A DNA stretch of 64,000 nucleotides from the NCBI RefSeq assembly GCF_014192575.1, contig NZ_JACHYC010000004.1:124001-188000 (forward strand), given 5' to 3'. This document shows, in pieces, positions 52,882 through 63,110 of this stretch. Both the position numbers and the translations under genes were made by a program. The first letter of the stretch is position 1; each line of letters opens with the position of its first letter. This DNA comes from Variovorax sp. Sphag1AA. GTDB lineage: Bacteria; Pseudomonadota; Gammaproteobacteria; Burkholderiales; Burkholderiaceae_C. The notes under the pieces are model-generated. The model had not been told where the DNA came from and did no database searches. It saw only the letters and a list, made by a program, of their open reading frames with translations.

Positions 52882-54543
52882 TTACTTCAGGGCCTTGAAG
52901 CGCACGCGGTGGGGCTTGGCGCCTTCTTCACCCAGCCGCTTCTTCTTGTCGGCTTCGTATTCCTGGTAGTTGCCGTCGAAGAAGGTCCACTGGCTGTCGC
53001 CTTCGGCTGCAAGGATGTGCGTCGCGATCCGGTCGAGGAACCAGCGGTCGTGGCTGATGACGAGCACGCTGCCGGCGAACTCGAGCAGTGCGTCTTCGAG
53101 CGCACGCAGCGTTTCGACGTCGAGGTCATTCGACGGTTCGTCAAGCAGCAGCACGTTGCCGCCGGCGATCAGGGTCTTGGCCAGGTGCAGGCGGCCGCGT
53201 TCACCACCCGACAGCGAGCCGACCTTCTTCTGCTGGTCGCCGCCGTTGAAGTTAAAGCGGCCCGCGTAGGCGCGGCTCGCCATCTGGAACTTGCCGACAT
53301 TCAGGATGTCGAGGCCGCCCGAGATGTCTTCCCAGACGGTCTTCTCGTCGGTCAGGACATCACGCGTCTGGTCGACGAAAGCCATCTTCACGGTCTGGCC
53401 GATCACCACTTCGCCGCTGTCCGGCTGCTCCTTGCCCGCGATCAGCTTGAAGAGCGTCGACTTGCCGGCACCGTTCGGGCCGATGATGCCGACGATCGCG
53501 CCCGCAGGGATGTTGAAGCTCAGGTTGTCGATCAGCAAGCGGTCGCCGAAGCTCTTGCTGACGTTCTTGAACTCGATGACCTGGCTGCCGAGACGGTCCG
53601 CGACAGGAATGAAGATTTCCTGCGTTTCGTTGCGCTTCTGGTATTCGTAGTCGGACAGTTCCTCGAAGCGCTGGATACGGGCCTTGCTCTTTGCCTGGCG
53701 ACCCTTGGCGTTCTGGCGAACCCACTCGAGTTCCTTCTTCATGGCCTTGGCATGGGCTTCTTCGCCCTTCTGCTCGGCCTCGAGACGGGCTTCCTTGCCC
53801 TCCAGCCAGGTGCTGTAGTTGCCCTTCCATGGAATACCGCGGCCGCGGTCGAGTTCGAGAATCCACTCGGCAGCGTTGTCGAGGAAGTAGCGATCGTGGG
53901 TAATGGCCACCACGGTGCCGGAGAAGCGCTGCAGGAACACTTCGAGCCACTCGACCGATTCGGCGTCAAGGTGGTTGGTCGGTTCGTCGAGCAGCAGCAT
54001 GTCGGGCTTCGACAGCAGCAGCTTGCACAGCGCGACGCGGCGCTTTTCACCGCCCGAAAGCAGGCCGATCTTGGCGTCCCACGGCGGGAGACGGAGGGCA
54101 TCGGCGGCGATTTCGAGCTGGTGTTCCGAATCGGTGCCGGCGGCGGCAATCACGGCTTCGAGTTGGCCCTGCTCCGCGGCGAGCGCGTCGAAATCCGCGT
54201 CGGGTTCGGCATACGCGGCGTAGATTTCCTCGAGGCGGGCCTTGGCCGCGTTGACTTCGCCCATCGCTTCCTCGACGGACTCGCGGACGGTGTGCTCGGG
54301 GTTGAGCTTGGGTTCCTGCTCCAGGTAGCCGATGGAAAGACCCGGCATCGGGATGGCTTCACCCTCGATTTCCTTGTCCACGCCCGCCATGATCTTCAGC
54401 AGCGAGGACTTGCCCGAACCGTTGAGGCCCAGCACGCCGATCTTGGCGCCCGGGAAGAACGAAAGCGAAATGTCCTTCAAGATCTGCCGCTTGGGCGGCA
54501 CGGTCTTGCTGACCTTGTTCATGGTGTAGACGTACTGGGCCAT
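52882..54543 (-). CDS. ettA: Energy-dependent translational throttle protein EttA (ABC-F)
   Basis: 553 residues from the ATG at 54543, the usual EttA length. It starts MAQYVYTMNKVSKTVPPKR. Two ABC domains follow: GLNGSGKSSLLKIMAG, LSGGEKRRVALCKLL, LLLDEPTNHLD; and GPNGAGKSTLFKLIAG, LSGGERGRLHLAKTL, LLLDEPSNDLD. The helical linker between them contacts the P-site tRNA. It binds the ribosomal E site and gates the first elongation step according to ATP/ADP. The frame is open far upstream of the ATG, but that part lies opposite the TPR-methyltransferase gene and is not coding. Confidence 0.97.
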   Translation of the reverse strand: MAQYVYTMNKVSKTVPPKRQILKDISLSFFPGAKIGVLGLNGSGKSSLLKIMAGVDKEIEGEAIPMPGLSIGYLEQEPKLNPEHTVRESVEEAMGEVNAAKARLEEIYAAYAEPDADFDALAAEQGQLEAVIAAAGTDSEHQLEIAADALRLPPWDAKIGLLSGGEKRRVALCKLLLSKPDMLLLDEPTNHLDAESVEWLEVFLQRFSGTVVAITHDRYFLDNAAEWILELDRGRGIPWKGNYSTWLEGKEARLEAEQKGEEAHAKAMKKELEWVRQNAKGRQAKSKARIQRFEELSDYEYQKRNETQEIFIPVADRLGSQVIEFKNVSKSFGDRLLIDNLSFNIPAGAIVGIIGPNGAGKSTLFKLIAGKEQPDSGEVVIGQTVKMAFVDQTRDVLTDEKTVWEDISGGLDILNVGKFQMASRAYAGRFNFNGGDQQKKVGSLSGGERGRLHLAKTLIAGGNVLLLDEPSNDLDVETLRALEDALLEFAGSVLVISHDRWFLDRIATHILAAEGDSQWTFFDGNYQEYEADKKKRLGEEGAKPHRVRFKALK

Positions 54544-54765
54544 GTCTATCTCTGCTCGATGATGGGGGACTGCACGGGGTGATCGGGAAACCAGCAACGA
54601 ACCTTGCGCGAGGATCGATTGCGGATCTGCCTTCTTGGCAGGCGCTTGCTGCTGCAGCGCGATTTCCGACCGGGATTTGGGGGTGAAGTCTACCGCAGGG
54701 GCCCCGGTCCCGTGGAATCCAGGGGCGGAATTCCATGGCGGCGCTGCTATTCTCCGGCCCCATCC

Positions 54766-55998
54766 ATGAGCACCACACCCGCACCCGAAGCTTTCGAACA
54801 GGCCCGCCAACGCTTTTTCGAGGGCCTCGAGGCCTTCAAGGCCGGACGCTTCGCCGATGCGGAGCAGGCGTATCTCGCTTCGCTCGCGCTGGTGCCGGGA
54901 CGGGTTTCCACATTGCTCAACCTCGTTGCCACCCAGCTCAGGCTCGGACGCCCGCAGGATGCGCTCGGCAGGATCGAGCAGATCCTTTCCGTCGAGCCTG
55001 ACAACGCGGAAGCGCGGTTTCACAAGGCGAATGCATTCGGTCAGCTGAATCGGCACCCGGAAGCGCTCGCGAACTACGAAAAGGTGCTGCAACTCGGCAC
55101 CCTGCCGCCCGGAGAACCCTGGCTGCGCCACGGCCAGACGCTGCAGGCGCTCGGGCGGCCGGAGCAGGCGCTGGATTCGTACGACCGCGCGCTGGCCGCC
55201 GACCCCGCCATCGCGCAGGCATGGACCAACCGCGGCAGCATCCTGCGCGACATGAAGCGCAGCGAAGAAGCCGCCGCCGCGTTCAGGCGGGCGCTGGCGC
55301 TCGGCGCCGATCCCGAACTGCACCGCTACTACCTCGCCGCGGTGTCGGGCGAGCAGGCGACGCCGCCGACCGCGCCCGGTCACTATGTCGAAACGCTGTT
55401 CGACGACTACGCGCATGACTTCGATGCGCATCTGGTCGGGCAGCTCGGCTATCAAGCACATCGAACGCTGACGACGCATCTCACCGGACTGGGCCGTGGG
55501 TTCCGTTCGGCCGTCGACCTTGGCTGCGGGACCGGCCTCTGCGCGCCCTATCTCAAGCCGATCGCCGAAAAACTGGTCGGCGTCGACCTGTCAAGCCAGA
55601 TGCTGCAAAAAGCACAAGCGCTTGGCCTTTACGGGCGGCTGGTGCACGCGGACATCGTGGCTTACCTCGCGCAGACGGATGAGCAACACGACCTCGTCAC
55701 GGCGGCGGATGTCTTCATCTACGTCGGCGATCTCGCACCGGTTTTCGACGCGCTGGACAAGGCGTTGGAGCCCGGCGGCATCTTCTGCTTCTCGGCAGAG
55801 TCGGCGGCTGACGAAAACTCGGACTTCGAGCTGCTGCCCAGCCTGCGCTATGCGCATTCGGAACGCTACCTTCGAGGCCTCGCGGCACGCCACGATCTGG
55901 ATGTCGTGCGTCTGGTGCACGCGCCGATCCGGGACGACCAGCGAGAAGCGATCGCAGGGATGTTCGTCTATCTCCGGCGCCCGGAAAGCGCCCGCTGA
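54766..55998 (+). CDS. TPR-repeat methyltransferase
   Basis: 410 residues from the ATG at 54766. The first 190 are TPR repeats (AYLASLALVPGRVSTLLNLV, FHKANAFGQLNRHPEALANYEK, SYDRALAADPAIAQAWTNRGS). The second half is a SAM-dependent methyltransferase with motif I VDLGCGTGLCAPYLK, DLSSQMLQKAQ and a C-terminal CFSAESAADENSDFELL. The layout resembles TPR/Met10-type methyltransferases of unknown substrate, probably protein- or lipid-directed. It stands alone between ettA and the rhlE leader. Confidence 0.88.
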   Translation: MSTTPAPEAFEQARQRFFEGLEAFKAGRFADAEQAYLASLALVPGRVSTLLNLVATQLRLGRPQDALGRIEQILSVEPDNAEARFHKANAFGQLNRHPEALANYEKVLQLGTLPPGEPWLRHGQTLQALGRPEQALDSYDRALAADPAIAQAWTNRGSILRDMKRSEEAAAAFRRALALGADPELHRYYLAAVSGEQATPPTAPGHYVETLFDDYAHDFDAHLVGQLGYQAHRTLTTHLTGLGRGFRSAVDLGCGTGLCAPYLKPIAEKLVGVDLSSQMLQKAQALGLYGRLVHADIVAYLAQTDEQHDLVTAADVFIYVGDLAPVFDALDKALEPGGIFCFSAESAADENSDFELLPSLRYAHSERYLRGLAARHDLDVVRLVHAPIRDDQREAIAGMFVYLRRPESAR

Positions 55999-56039
55999 GC
56001 CGTTCCTCCGGCGGCAGGTCTCGACTCATGAGACAATAG

Positions 56040-56229
56040 CGGCCGTTGTCGGGTCCAGTTGCCCGCAACACCGGCTCTCCGCCGGGGACGAAGAAGGCCT
56101 ATCTCCTCTCGGTGCATCAGGTCTTCAGGCTCCCAACCCTGACCTTCATCCATCCTTACTGGCAGGGCGTCAACGAGACGCCCCTGCGGGTGGATACCAC
56201 TGCGCCGTGTAGGGCGCTTGTTGAATTCA
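56040..56229 (+). promoter_or_regulatory. Long structured leader of the DEAD-box helicase gene
   Basis: The 231-bp gap before the helicase gene is unusually rich in stems. GTTG-T-CGGG/CCCG-CAAC (56045-56069), CCGGC/GCCGG (56071-56085), ATCCATCC...GGGTGGAT enclosing CAGGGCGTC/GACGCCCCTG (56148-56195) and GCGCC/GGCGC (56202-56217) follow one another. The start codon has no Shine-Dalgarno, only TTGAATTCAA next to it. Position and structure suggest a cis-acting leader, for example one sensed by the helicase itself or by temperature. I know no Rfam family that fits. Confidence 0.5.
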
Positions 56230-57990
<1,761 letters not shown>

Positions 57991-58011
57991 GCGAACCACA
58001 CTCCGCAAACA

Positions 58012-58039
58012 AAAAAGGGCGCCCTCGGGCGCCCTTTTT
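58012..58039. terminator. Bidirectional intrinsic terminator
   Basis: AAAAAGGGCGCC-CTCG-GGCGCCCTTTTT is a perfect stem with A- and T-runs on both sides, between the convergent helicase and sugar ABC ATPase genes. Confidence 0.95.
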
Positions 58040-58059
58040 GTTTCTGAATGAGGACTCGG

Positions 58060-59130
58060 CTAACCCAGCCGCTTCCCGCTCTGTCGATCGAAGAGGTGCA
58101 CGCTCCCGCCGGAGATCGCCAGTCCGACGATCTGGTCCGGCTGCGCATCGACGCGGCCATGGACCGCCAGCGTGAGGCTGACCTCCCCGACCTGCACCAG
58201 CAGCTCGGTTTCCGCCCCCGTCGGCTCGACCACCACCACGCGGGCCGGCACGCCGTTCTCAGGCGCGGACAGCGTGATGTCGCCAGGACGGATGCCGTAG
58301 TGAACCGCCTGCCCGTCCGCCGCCGACGTGCCCGCCGGCACCGGCCAACGCTCGCCCTGCGCCTCGACAAAGCTGTTGCCGTTGCTGCGGCGCACGGTTC
58401 CCTCCAGCACGTTCATCGCCGGTGAGCCGATGAACTGGGCGACGAAGAGGTTGTCAGGACGGTCGTAGAGCTCGAGCGGCGTGCCTATCTGCTCGACGGC
58501 GCCGTCGTGCATCACCACGATGCGATCGGCCATCGTCATCGCCTCGATCTGGTCGTGCGTGACGTACACCGTGGTCGTCTTGAGCCGCTGGTGCAGTGCC
58601 TTGATTTCGGCGCGCATCGCGACCCGCAGCTTGGCGTCGAGGTTCGACAGCGGCTCGTCGAAGAGAAACACCTTCGGGTCGCGCACGATCGCGCGCCCCA
58701 TTGCCACACGCTGGCGCTGCCCGCCGGACAGTTCGCGCGGATACCGCTCCAGCAAATGATCAAGGTTGAGGATCTTCGCAGCTGCTGCCACGCGCTGTTG
58801 CGTCATGGCCTTCTCGGCATTGCGCAGGCGCAGGCTGAAGCCCATGTTCTCGCCGACGGTCATGTGCGGATAGAGCGCATAGCTCTGGAAGACCATCGCA
58901 ATGTCGCGGTCCTTGGATTCGAGCTCGTTGACCACGCGCCCGTCGATCAGGATCTCGCCGCCCGTGATGTCTTCCAGGCCCGCGAGCATGCGCAGCAGCG
59001 TGGATTTGCCGCAGCCCGAGGGGCCGACCAGCACGACGAACTCGCCGTCCTCGATCTCGAAGCCGAGTCGCTCGATGACGCGCGTCTTGCCGTAGTACTT
59101 CTGGATGTCGCGAAAGGTGACTGATGCCAT
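58060..59130 (-). CDS. Sugar ABC transporter ATPase (UgpC/MsmK type)
   Basis: 356 residues. Walker [19 protein letters not shown], signature [16 protein letters not shown], Walker [17 protein letters not shown], and a C-terminal TOBE/OB domain ([25 protein letters not shown]). It energises the two permeases encoded upstream. The gene is the last of the operon, 21 bp after the MalG-type permease. Confidence 0.95.
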   Translation of the reverse strand: MASVTFRDIQKYYGKTRVIERLGFEIEDGEFVVLVGPSGCGKSTLLRMLAGLEDITGGEILIDGRVVNELESKDRDIAMVFQSYALYPHMTVGENMGFSLRLRNAEKAMTQQRVAAAAKILNLDHLLERYPRELSGGQRQRVAMGRAIVRDPKVFLFDEPLSNLDAKLRVAMRAEIKALHQRLKTTTVYVTHDQIEAMTMADRIVVMHDGAVEQIGTPLELYDRPDNLFVAQFIGSPAMNVLEGTVRRSNGNSFVEAQGERWPVPAGTSAADGQAVHYGIRPGDITLSAPENGVPARVVVVEPTGAETELLVQVGEVSLTLAVHGRVDAQPDQIVGLAISGGSVHLFDRQSGKRLG

Positions 59131-59151
59131 GTTGCTTCTTCCCTGAATCGG

Positions 59152-60003
59152 TCAGCTCTTGACCGCTCCGGCAGTGATGCCGCCGACCATGTAGCGTTTG
59201 AATGCGTAGTAGATGGCCGCCGGAGGCAGCGCATAGATGAGACCCGTCGCCATCAGCAGCTCCCACGGCGAATCGTCGGCCGCGAGGAAATTGCCGAGCG
59301 CCACCGCGAGCGTCACGCTGCGGTCGTTCGACAGCAGCAGGAAGGCGTAGAGGTATTCGTTCCACGCGAGCAGCAGCGCATAGGTGCCGACGGCCACCAG
59401 CGAAGGCACCATCAGCGGCAGATACACCAGCCGGAAGAGCTGCAGCGGCGATGCGCCATCCATGCGCGCCGCCTCGTCCAGCTCGTAGGGCAGCTTGTCC
59501 GACGCCTGCTTCAGCACCCAGATGCAGTAAGGCGAGGCAATGGTCACCATCGCAAGAATCAGCGACCACTGGCTGTTCAGCAGCCCGTAGTTGCCCATCG
59601 TCTTGTACATGGGCACCGCGAGGAACGCCGCGGGGATGAAGTAGGTGAAGAGCGCCATGTTCATCACCGTGCGCCCTCCCCGCACCTTCAGCCGGCTGAT
59701 GGCGAAAGCCGCGGTGGTCGCAACGAACAGCGTGATCACACCCACCGCCACTGCAATCAACACCGAGTTGCCGAGCTGCACCCAGAAGTGATCGAGATAG
59801 AAATGCTTCTGGTGGAAGACGGTCGCGAAGTTGTCGAAGGTCGGCGAATTCGGCCAGAGCTTGCCGGTCGTCGCCTCGCCACGCGGCGAGATCGCGAACA
59901 GCACCATGTGATAGACGGGGATCAGCGTCCACAGCAGCACCGGGATGCCAATCAGCAGCAGCTTGGCCTCGTTGCCGACGGACTTGAGGGTCCAGCGTTT
60001 CAT
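59152..60003 (-). CDS. Sugar ABC transporter permease (MalG type)
   Basis: 283 residues with six hydrophobic segments and the MalG-type EAA loop YELDEAARMDGASPLQLFRLVYLPLM. The final membrane segment ends with YYAFKRYMVGGITAGAVKS, the usual end of this family. It overlaps the MalF-type gene by 4 bp. Confidence 0.95.
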   Translation of the reverse strand: MKRWTLKSVGNEAKLLLIGIPVLLWTLIPVYHMVLFAISPRGEATTGKLWPNSPTFDNFATVFHQKHFYLDHFWVQLGNSVLIAVAVGVITLFVATTAAFAISRLKVRGGRTVMNMALFTYFIPAAFLAVPMYKTMGNYGLLNSQWSLILAMVTIASPYCIWVLKQASDKLPYELDEAARMDGASPLQLFRLVYLPLMVPSLVAVGTYALLLAWNEYLYAFLLLSNDRSVTLAVALGNFLAADDSPWELLMATGLIYALPPAAIYYAFKRYMVGGITAGAVKS

Positions 60004-60875
60004 TTCGAGAGCCTCTTCATCATGAGATAGACCAGCGGCAACACCAAGGGCAATGCCACGACGATGGAAGCCATCGACAAGTCAACCTGGTCGAGCCGCA
60101 GATAGCGGATGCCGAGCGTTGCCAGCACGTGCGTCAAGTCAGCAGGCCCACCGCCAGTGAGCAGATAGACGCTGTTGAAATCGCCGAGCGTCCAGATCAT
60201 CGAAAGGATCAACGACGTGACATAGAGCGTGCGCAGCGCAGGCCAGCTGATGAAGCGGAATTTCTGCCAGCTGCTCGCGCCGTCGACCGATGCGGCCTCG
60301 TACTGCTCGCCCGGGATCGCGAGCCGGCCGGCGACCAGGATCAGCGTCCAGAACGGCAGCGACTTCCAGATGTGCATCAACATCGCGAAACCCAACGCCA
60401 GCGTCGGATCGTTCAGCCAGTTCGGTCCGTCGAGCCCGGTGAGACGGAAGATGGTGCTGTTGATCACGCCCCACTCCGGATTGAGCATGAAGCGCACCGA
60501 CAGGATCGTCGGGATCGACGGCACCGCCCAAGGCAGGATGAAGATGCCCGAGAGGATCTTGATCCACCACCGGCCCTGCACGAAGAAGCCCGACAGCACC
60601 AGCGCCACCAGCATCTTCACGTTGATGGCAACGACCAGGAAGATGATCGTGTTGATCACCGACCGGAAGAAGATCGGATCGGCGACCAGATGCTCGTAGC
60701 TCTGAGGATGGCGCGCCAGCCAGAGCCCGTAGCACACCGGATAAAGGACGAAGATCGCGAACACCAGCAGGTAGGGAACGACCATCAGCCGCCCCCAGAA
60801 CTGCCAGCGTCCAGCCTTCGAAACCGGCGCTTCGGCGGCGCCGGGCGCCACGACGGCGCTTGCGGTGGAACTCAT
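60000..60875 (-). CDS. Sugar ABC transporter permease (MalF type)
   Basis: 291 residues. It has an Ala-rich cytoplasmic N-terminus, six membrane segments and the EAA loop GEQYEAASVDGASSWQKFRFISWPAL. It pairs with the MalG-type permease downstream. The gene starts 26 bp after the binding-protein gene. Confidence 0.95.
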   Translation of the reverse strand: MSSTASAVVAPGAAEAPVSKAGRWQFWGRLMVVPYLLVFAIFVLYPVCYGLWLARHPQSYEHLVADPIFFRSVINTIIFLVVAINVKMLVALVLSGFFVQGRWWIKILSGIFILPWAVPSIPTILSVRFMLNPEWGVINSTIFRLTGLDGPNWLNDPTLALGFAMLMHIWKSLPFWTLILVAGRLAIPGEQYEAASVDGASSWQKFRFISWPALRTLYVTSLILSMIWTLGDFNSVYLLTGGGPADLTHVLATLGIRYLRLDQVDLSMASIVVALPLVLPLVYLMMKRLSK

Positions 60876-60901
60876 GGCTGGCTACCCCTTCACTCAGTGC
60901 T

Positions 60902-62278
60902 TCATCGCGCGACGGTCTTGATGCGCTCGATCATTTCGTCGACGGCCTTGTCCACCGGCACCTTGTCGCTCACGATGCGGTTCATTGCCTTGGCCCAGAC
61001 GTTCTCGTTGTTGAGGATGGTGAACCTGTAGTTCTTCGTGAATTCGAAGGTCACGGTGCCGGCCGCGTACTGGTTGTAGACCGACTTGCGATGCGAATCA
61101 GCCTGCCAGAACGGGCTCGCCTGCCCGGCCTTGGTCACCGGGAACCAGCGGCCCAGCGAACCCTCGACGTACGGCGTGAGGTTCTCCTCCTGCATCAGGA
61201 AGCTCACGAACTCCTTCGCGCGCTGCTTGTTCTTGGCGTCCTTGAACACCACGCCGGTCTTCACCGCGGTGCGGTAGACCATCTTGCTGCCGTCCGGCTT
61301 GCTCGGGAAGCCCGCGGTGCGAATGCGCTCGAAGTAGTTCTTCTTGGCCTCCTCGCGCTGCTCCGGCGTCAGCGATGCGTTGTTCGAATCGTCGAGCCAC
61401 TTGGCCGGCAGCGAGATGGTCGCGTTGTGCGTCATCACGGTCGTCTTGTTGTGGAAGGCGACGTTGTTGTCCGGGTCCTTCCAGCTCGTCGAGGACGGCG
61501 GCGTGCAGCCCTTCTGGTAGGGCGCGACATAGTCGGTCATCGCGGCGATCAGGCCCGCGCGCACCGCCGGGTCGTCCACCAGCACCTTGCCGCTGTCGTT
61601 CACCATCTTCACGTTGTAGGCATCCGCGAAGGTCAGGAACGAATAGAACGAGTCGCTCGAGTCCACGCCCATCGGCATGCCCGTGCCGAAGGTGCGCTTG
61701 CCGGTCTTCTGGCGGCTGGCGGGTTGCACCTTGTCGCACCAGAACGACCAGTAGTCCTTCCAGGTCGTCGGGATGTCCGACTCCTTGAAGCCTGCATCGG
61801 CCAGCATGTCGATCCAGTAGTTGATGTGCATCGTCTGCTGCTTGATCGGGAAGGCGTAGTAGGCCTTCGACTTCGTCTGGTCGTTGTAGAGGAAGGTGGT
61901 CTCGACCGTGTTCGGTGCAAAGCGGCTCACCATCGGCGCGATCACGCTGCTGATGTCCTCGAGCTTGCCGTCGAAGGCCCACTTGCCGGTGACCTGGAAG
62001 TCATACACGTCGGCATAGGCCACGTCCGGCGGGCTGCCCGAATCGAGCGCCGAAACCGTCTTCGGGATCATGTCCTGCACCGGGTACTGAGACAGCTCGA
62101 CCTTGACGCCCTTGTGCTTCTCTTCGAACTTCTTGATGGCGGCGAAGAGCGCATCGTCTTCGGCCTTGTAGAAGCCCTTCACCCACCAGACGGTGAGTTT
62201 CTCCTGTGCCGCCGCCTGCCCGGCGACCGTGAGGCCCATCGCCATCAATACCGGGACCATCAATGTCTTCAGTTTCAT
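60902..62278 (-). CDS. Sugar ABC transporter substrate-binding protein
   Basis: 458 residues from the ATG at 62278. The signal peptide ends GQAAAQEK; the mature protein begins LTVWWVKGFYKAEDD and carries the family-1 binding features (KKFEEKHKGVKVELSQYP, ALDSGSPPDVAYAD, FVSFLMQEENL). It is the ligand-capturing part of the importer. The ligand is likely a sugar or polyol; the W-rich start is typical of this subgroup. It lies 75 bp after the regulator gene, and probably belongs to the same operon. Confidence 0.94.
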   Translation of the reverse strand: MKLKTLMVPVLMAMGLTVAGQAAAQEKLTVWWVKGFYKAEDDALFAAIKKFEEKHKGVKVELSQYPVQDMIPKTVSALDSGSPPDVAYADVYDFQVTGKWAFDGKLEDISSVIAPMVSRFAPNTVETTFLYNDQTKSKAYYAFPIKQQTMHINYWIDMLADAGFKESDIPTTWKDYWSFWCDKVQPASRQKTGKRTFGTGMPMGVDSSDSFYSFLTFADAYNVKMVNDSGKVLVDDPAVRAGLIAAMTDYVAPYQKGCTPPSSTSWKDPDNNVAFHNKTTVMTHNATISLPAKWLDDSNNASLTPEQREEAKKNYFERIRTAGFPSKPDGSKMVYRTAVKTGVVFKDAKNKQRAKEFVSFLMQEENLTPYVEGSLGRWFPVTKAGQASPFWQADSHRKSVYNQYAAGTVTFEFTKNYRFTILNNENVWAKAMNRIVSDKVPVDKAVDEMIERIKTVAR

Positions 62279-62353
62279 ACAGCTGTCTCCTTTGTTGTGA
62301 ACGGGATTGGCTCGGTGCACGAGCACTGGTTGGAAGAAACGGAGTCCGGCCGC

Positions 62354-63100
62354 TCAGGCAGCCTTAAGTCTCGGTGGCGGGCGACCGAGACGCGGCAGGC
62401 GGCGGCGCGAGCCGAGGACTTCCTCGATGTCCTCGCGCGCGCCATCGATCAGCTTGATGATGGCCCGCTCCGCTTTCGCGGGGTTGTGCGCGATCACCGC
62501 GTCGAGCACCGCGCGGTGCATCGGCAGCGACATCGCCGGGCCGTCCTTCTTGATGGTGGAAATCTCGAAGCTGGTACGCAGCAGCGCATGCAGCGCCTTG
62601 CTCATTTGCGCGAGCATGCGGTTCTGCGCAGCACGCAACAGGCCGTGATGGAAGCGCAGGTCGAAGGTGACGTAGTCGCCGCCGAACTCGACGGCATGCT
62701 TCATACCGGCGAAGGCCGCCTCGATCTCCTCGATGTCTTCGGCCGTCGCGCGCTCCGCGGCCAGCCGCACCGCTGCAGGCTCCACGGCACGGCGCAAGTC
62801 CTGCAAGTCGCGAAGGAATTCGGGCGTGAGACCCGCGCGCGCCTGCCAGGTGATGACGTCGGGGTCGAACCAGTTCCACTGATCGTCCGGCAGGACACGT
62901 GTGCCGACCTTCGGGCCGGTCACGATGAGTCCCTTGGCGACGAGCGATTTCACCGCTTCGCGCACCACAGTGCGGCTCACGCCGAATTCTTCACACAGCA
63001 GCGGCTCGGATGGCATCGGCGCACCGATCGCGTAGCGGCGCGAAACGATCGCCTCACCCAGCAGATCCAGCGTACGGCGGCCGTGGGTGCTCTTGCTCAT
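62354..63100 (-). CDS. GntR family regulator (FCD subfamily, DgoR-like)
   Basis: 248 residues. The winged helix (LGEAIVSRRYAIGAPMPSE, EEFGVSRTVVREAVKSLVAKGLI) and PKVGTRVLPDDQWNWFDPDV are the marks of the DgoR branch. The FCD domain follows (DLRRAVEPAAVRLAAERAT, FDLRFHHGLLRAAQN with metal-binding His). Relatives repress genes for aldonate or sugar-acid use. It sits between the dehydrogenase gene (10-bp gap) and the importer genes, so it most likely controls this cluster. Confidence 0.92.
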   Translation of the reverse strand: MSKSTHGRRTLDLLGEAIVSRRYAIGAPMPSEPLLCEEFGVSRTVVREAVKSLVAKGLIVTGPKVGTRVLPDDQWNWFDPDVITWQARAGLTPEFLRDLQDLRRAVEPAAVRLAAERATAEDIEEIEAAFAGMKHAVEFGGDYVTFDLRFHHGLLRAAQNRMLAQMSKALHALLRTSFEISTIKKDGPAMSLPMHRAVLDAVIAHNPAKAERAIIKLIDGAREDIEEVLGSRRRLPRLGRPPPRLKAA

Positions 63101-63110
63101 GCGGGGCCCT

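Noticed and set aside
54544..55479. N-terminal extension of the EttA frame to 865 codons
   Set aside because: The extension is antisense to the TPR-methyltransferase gene, and EttA has its conserved start MAQYVY at 54543.
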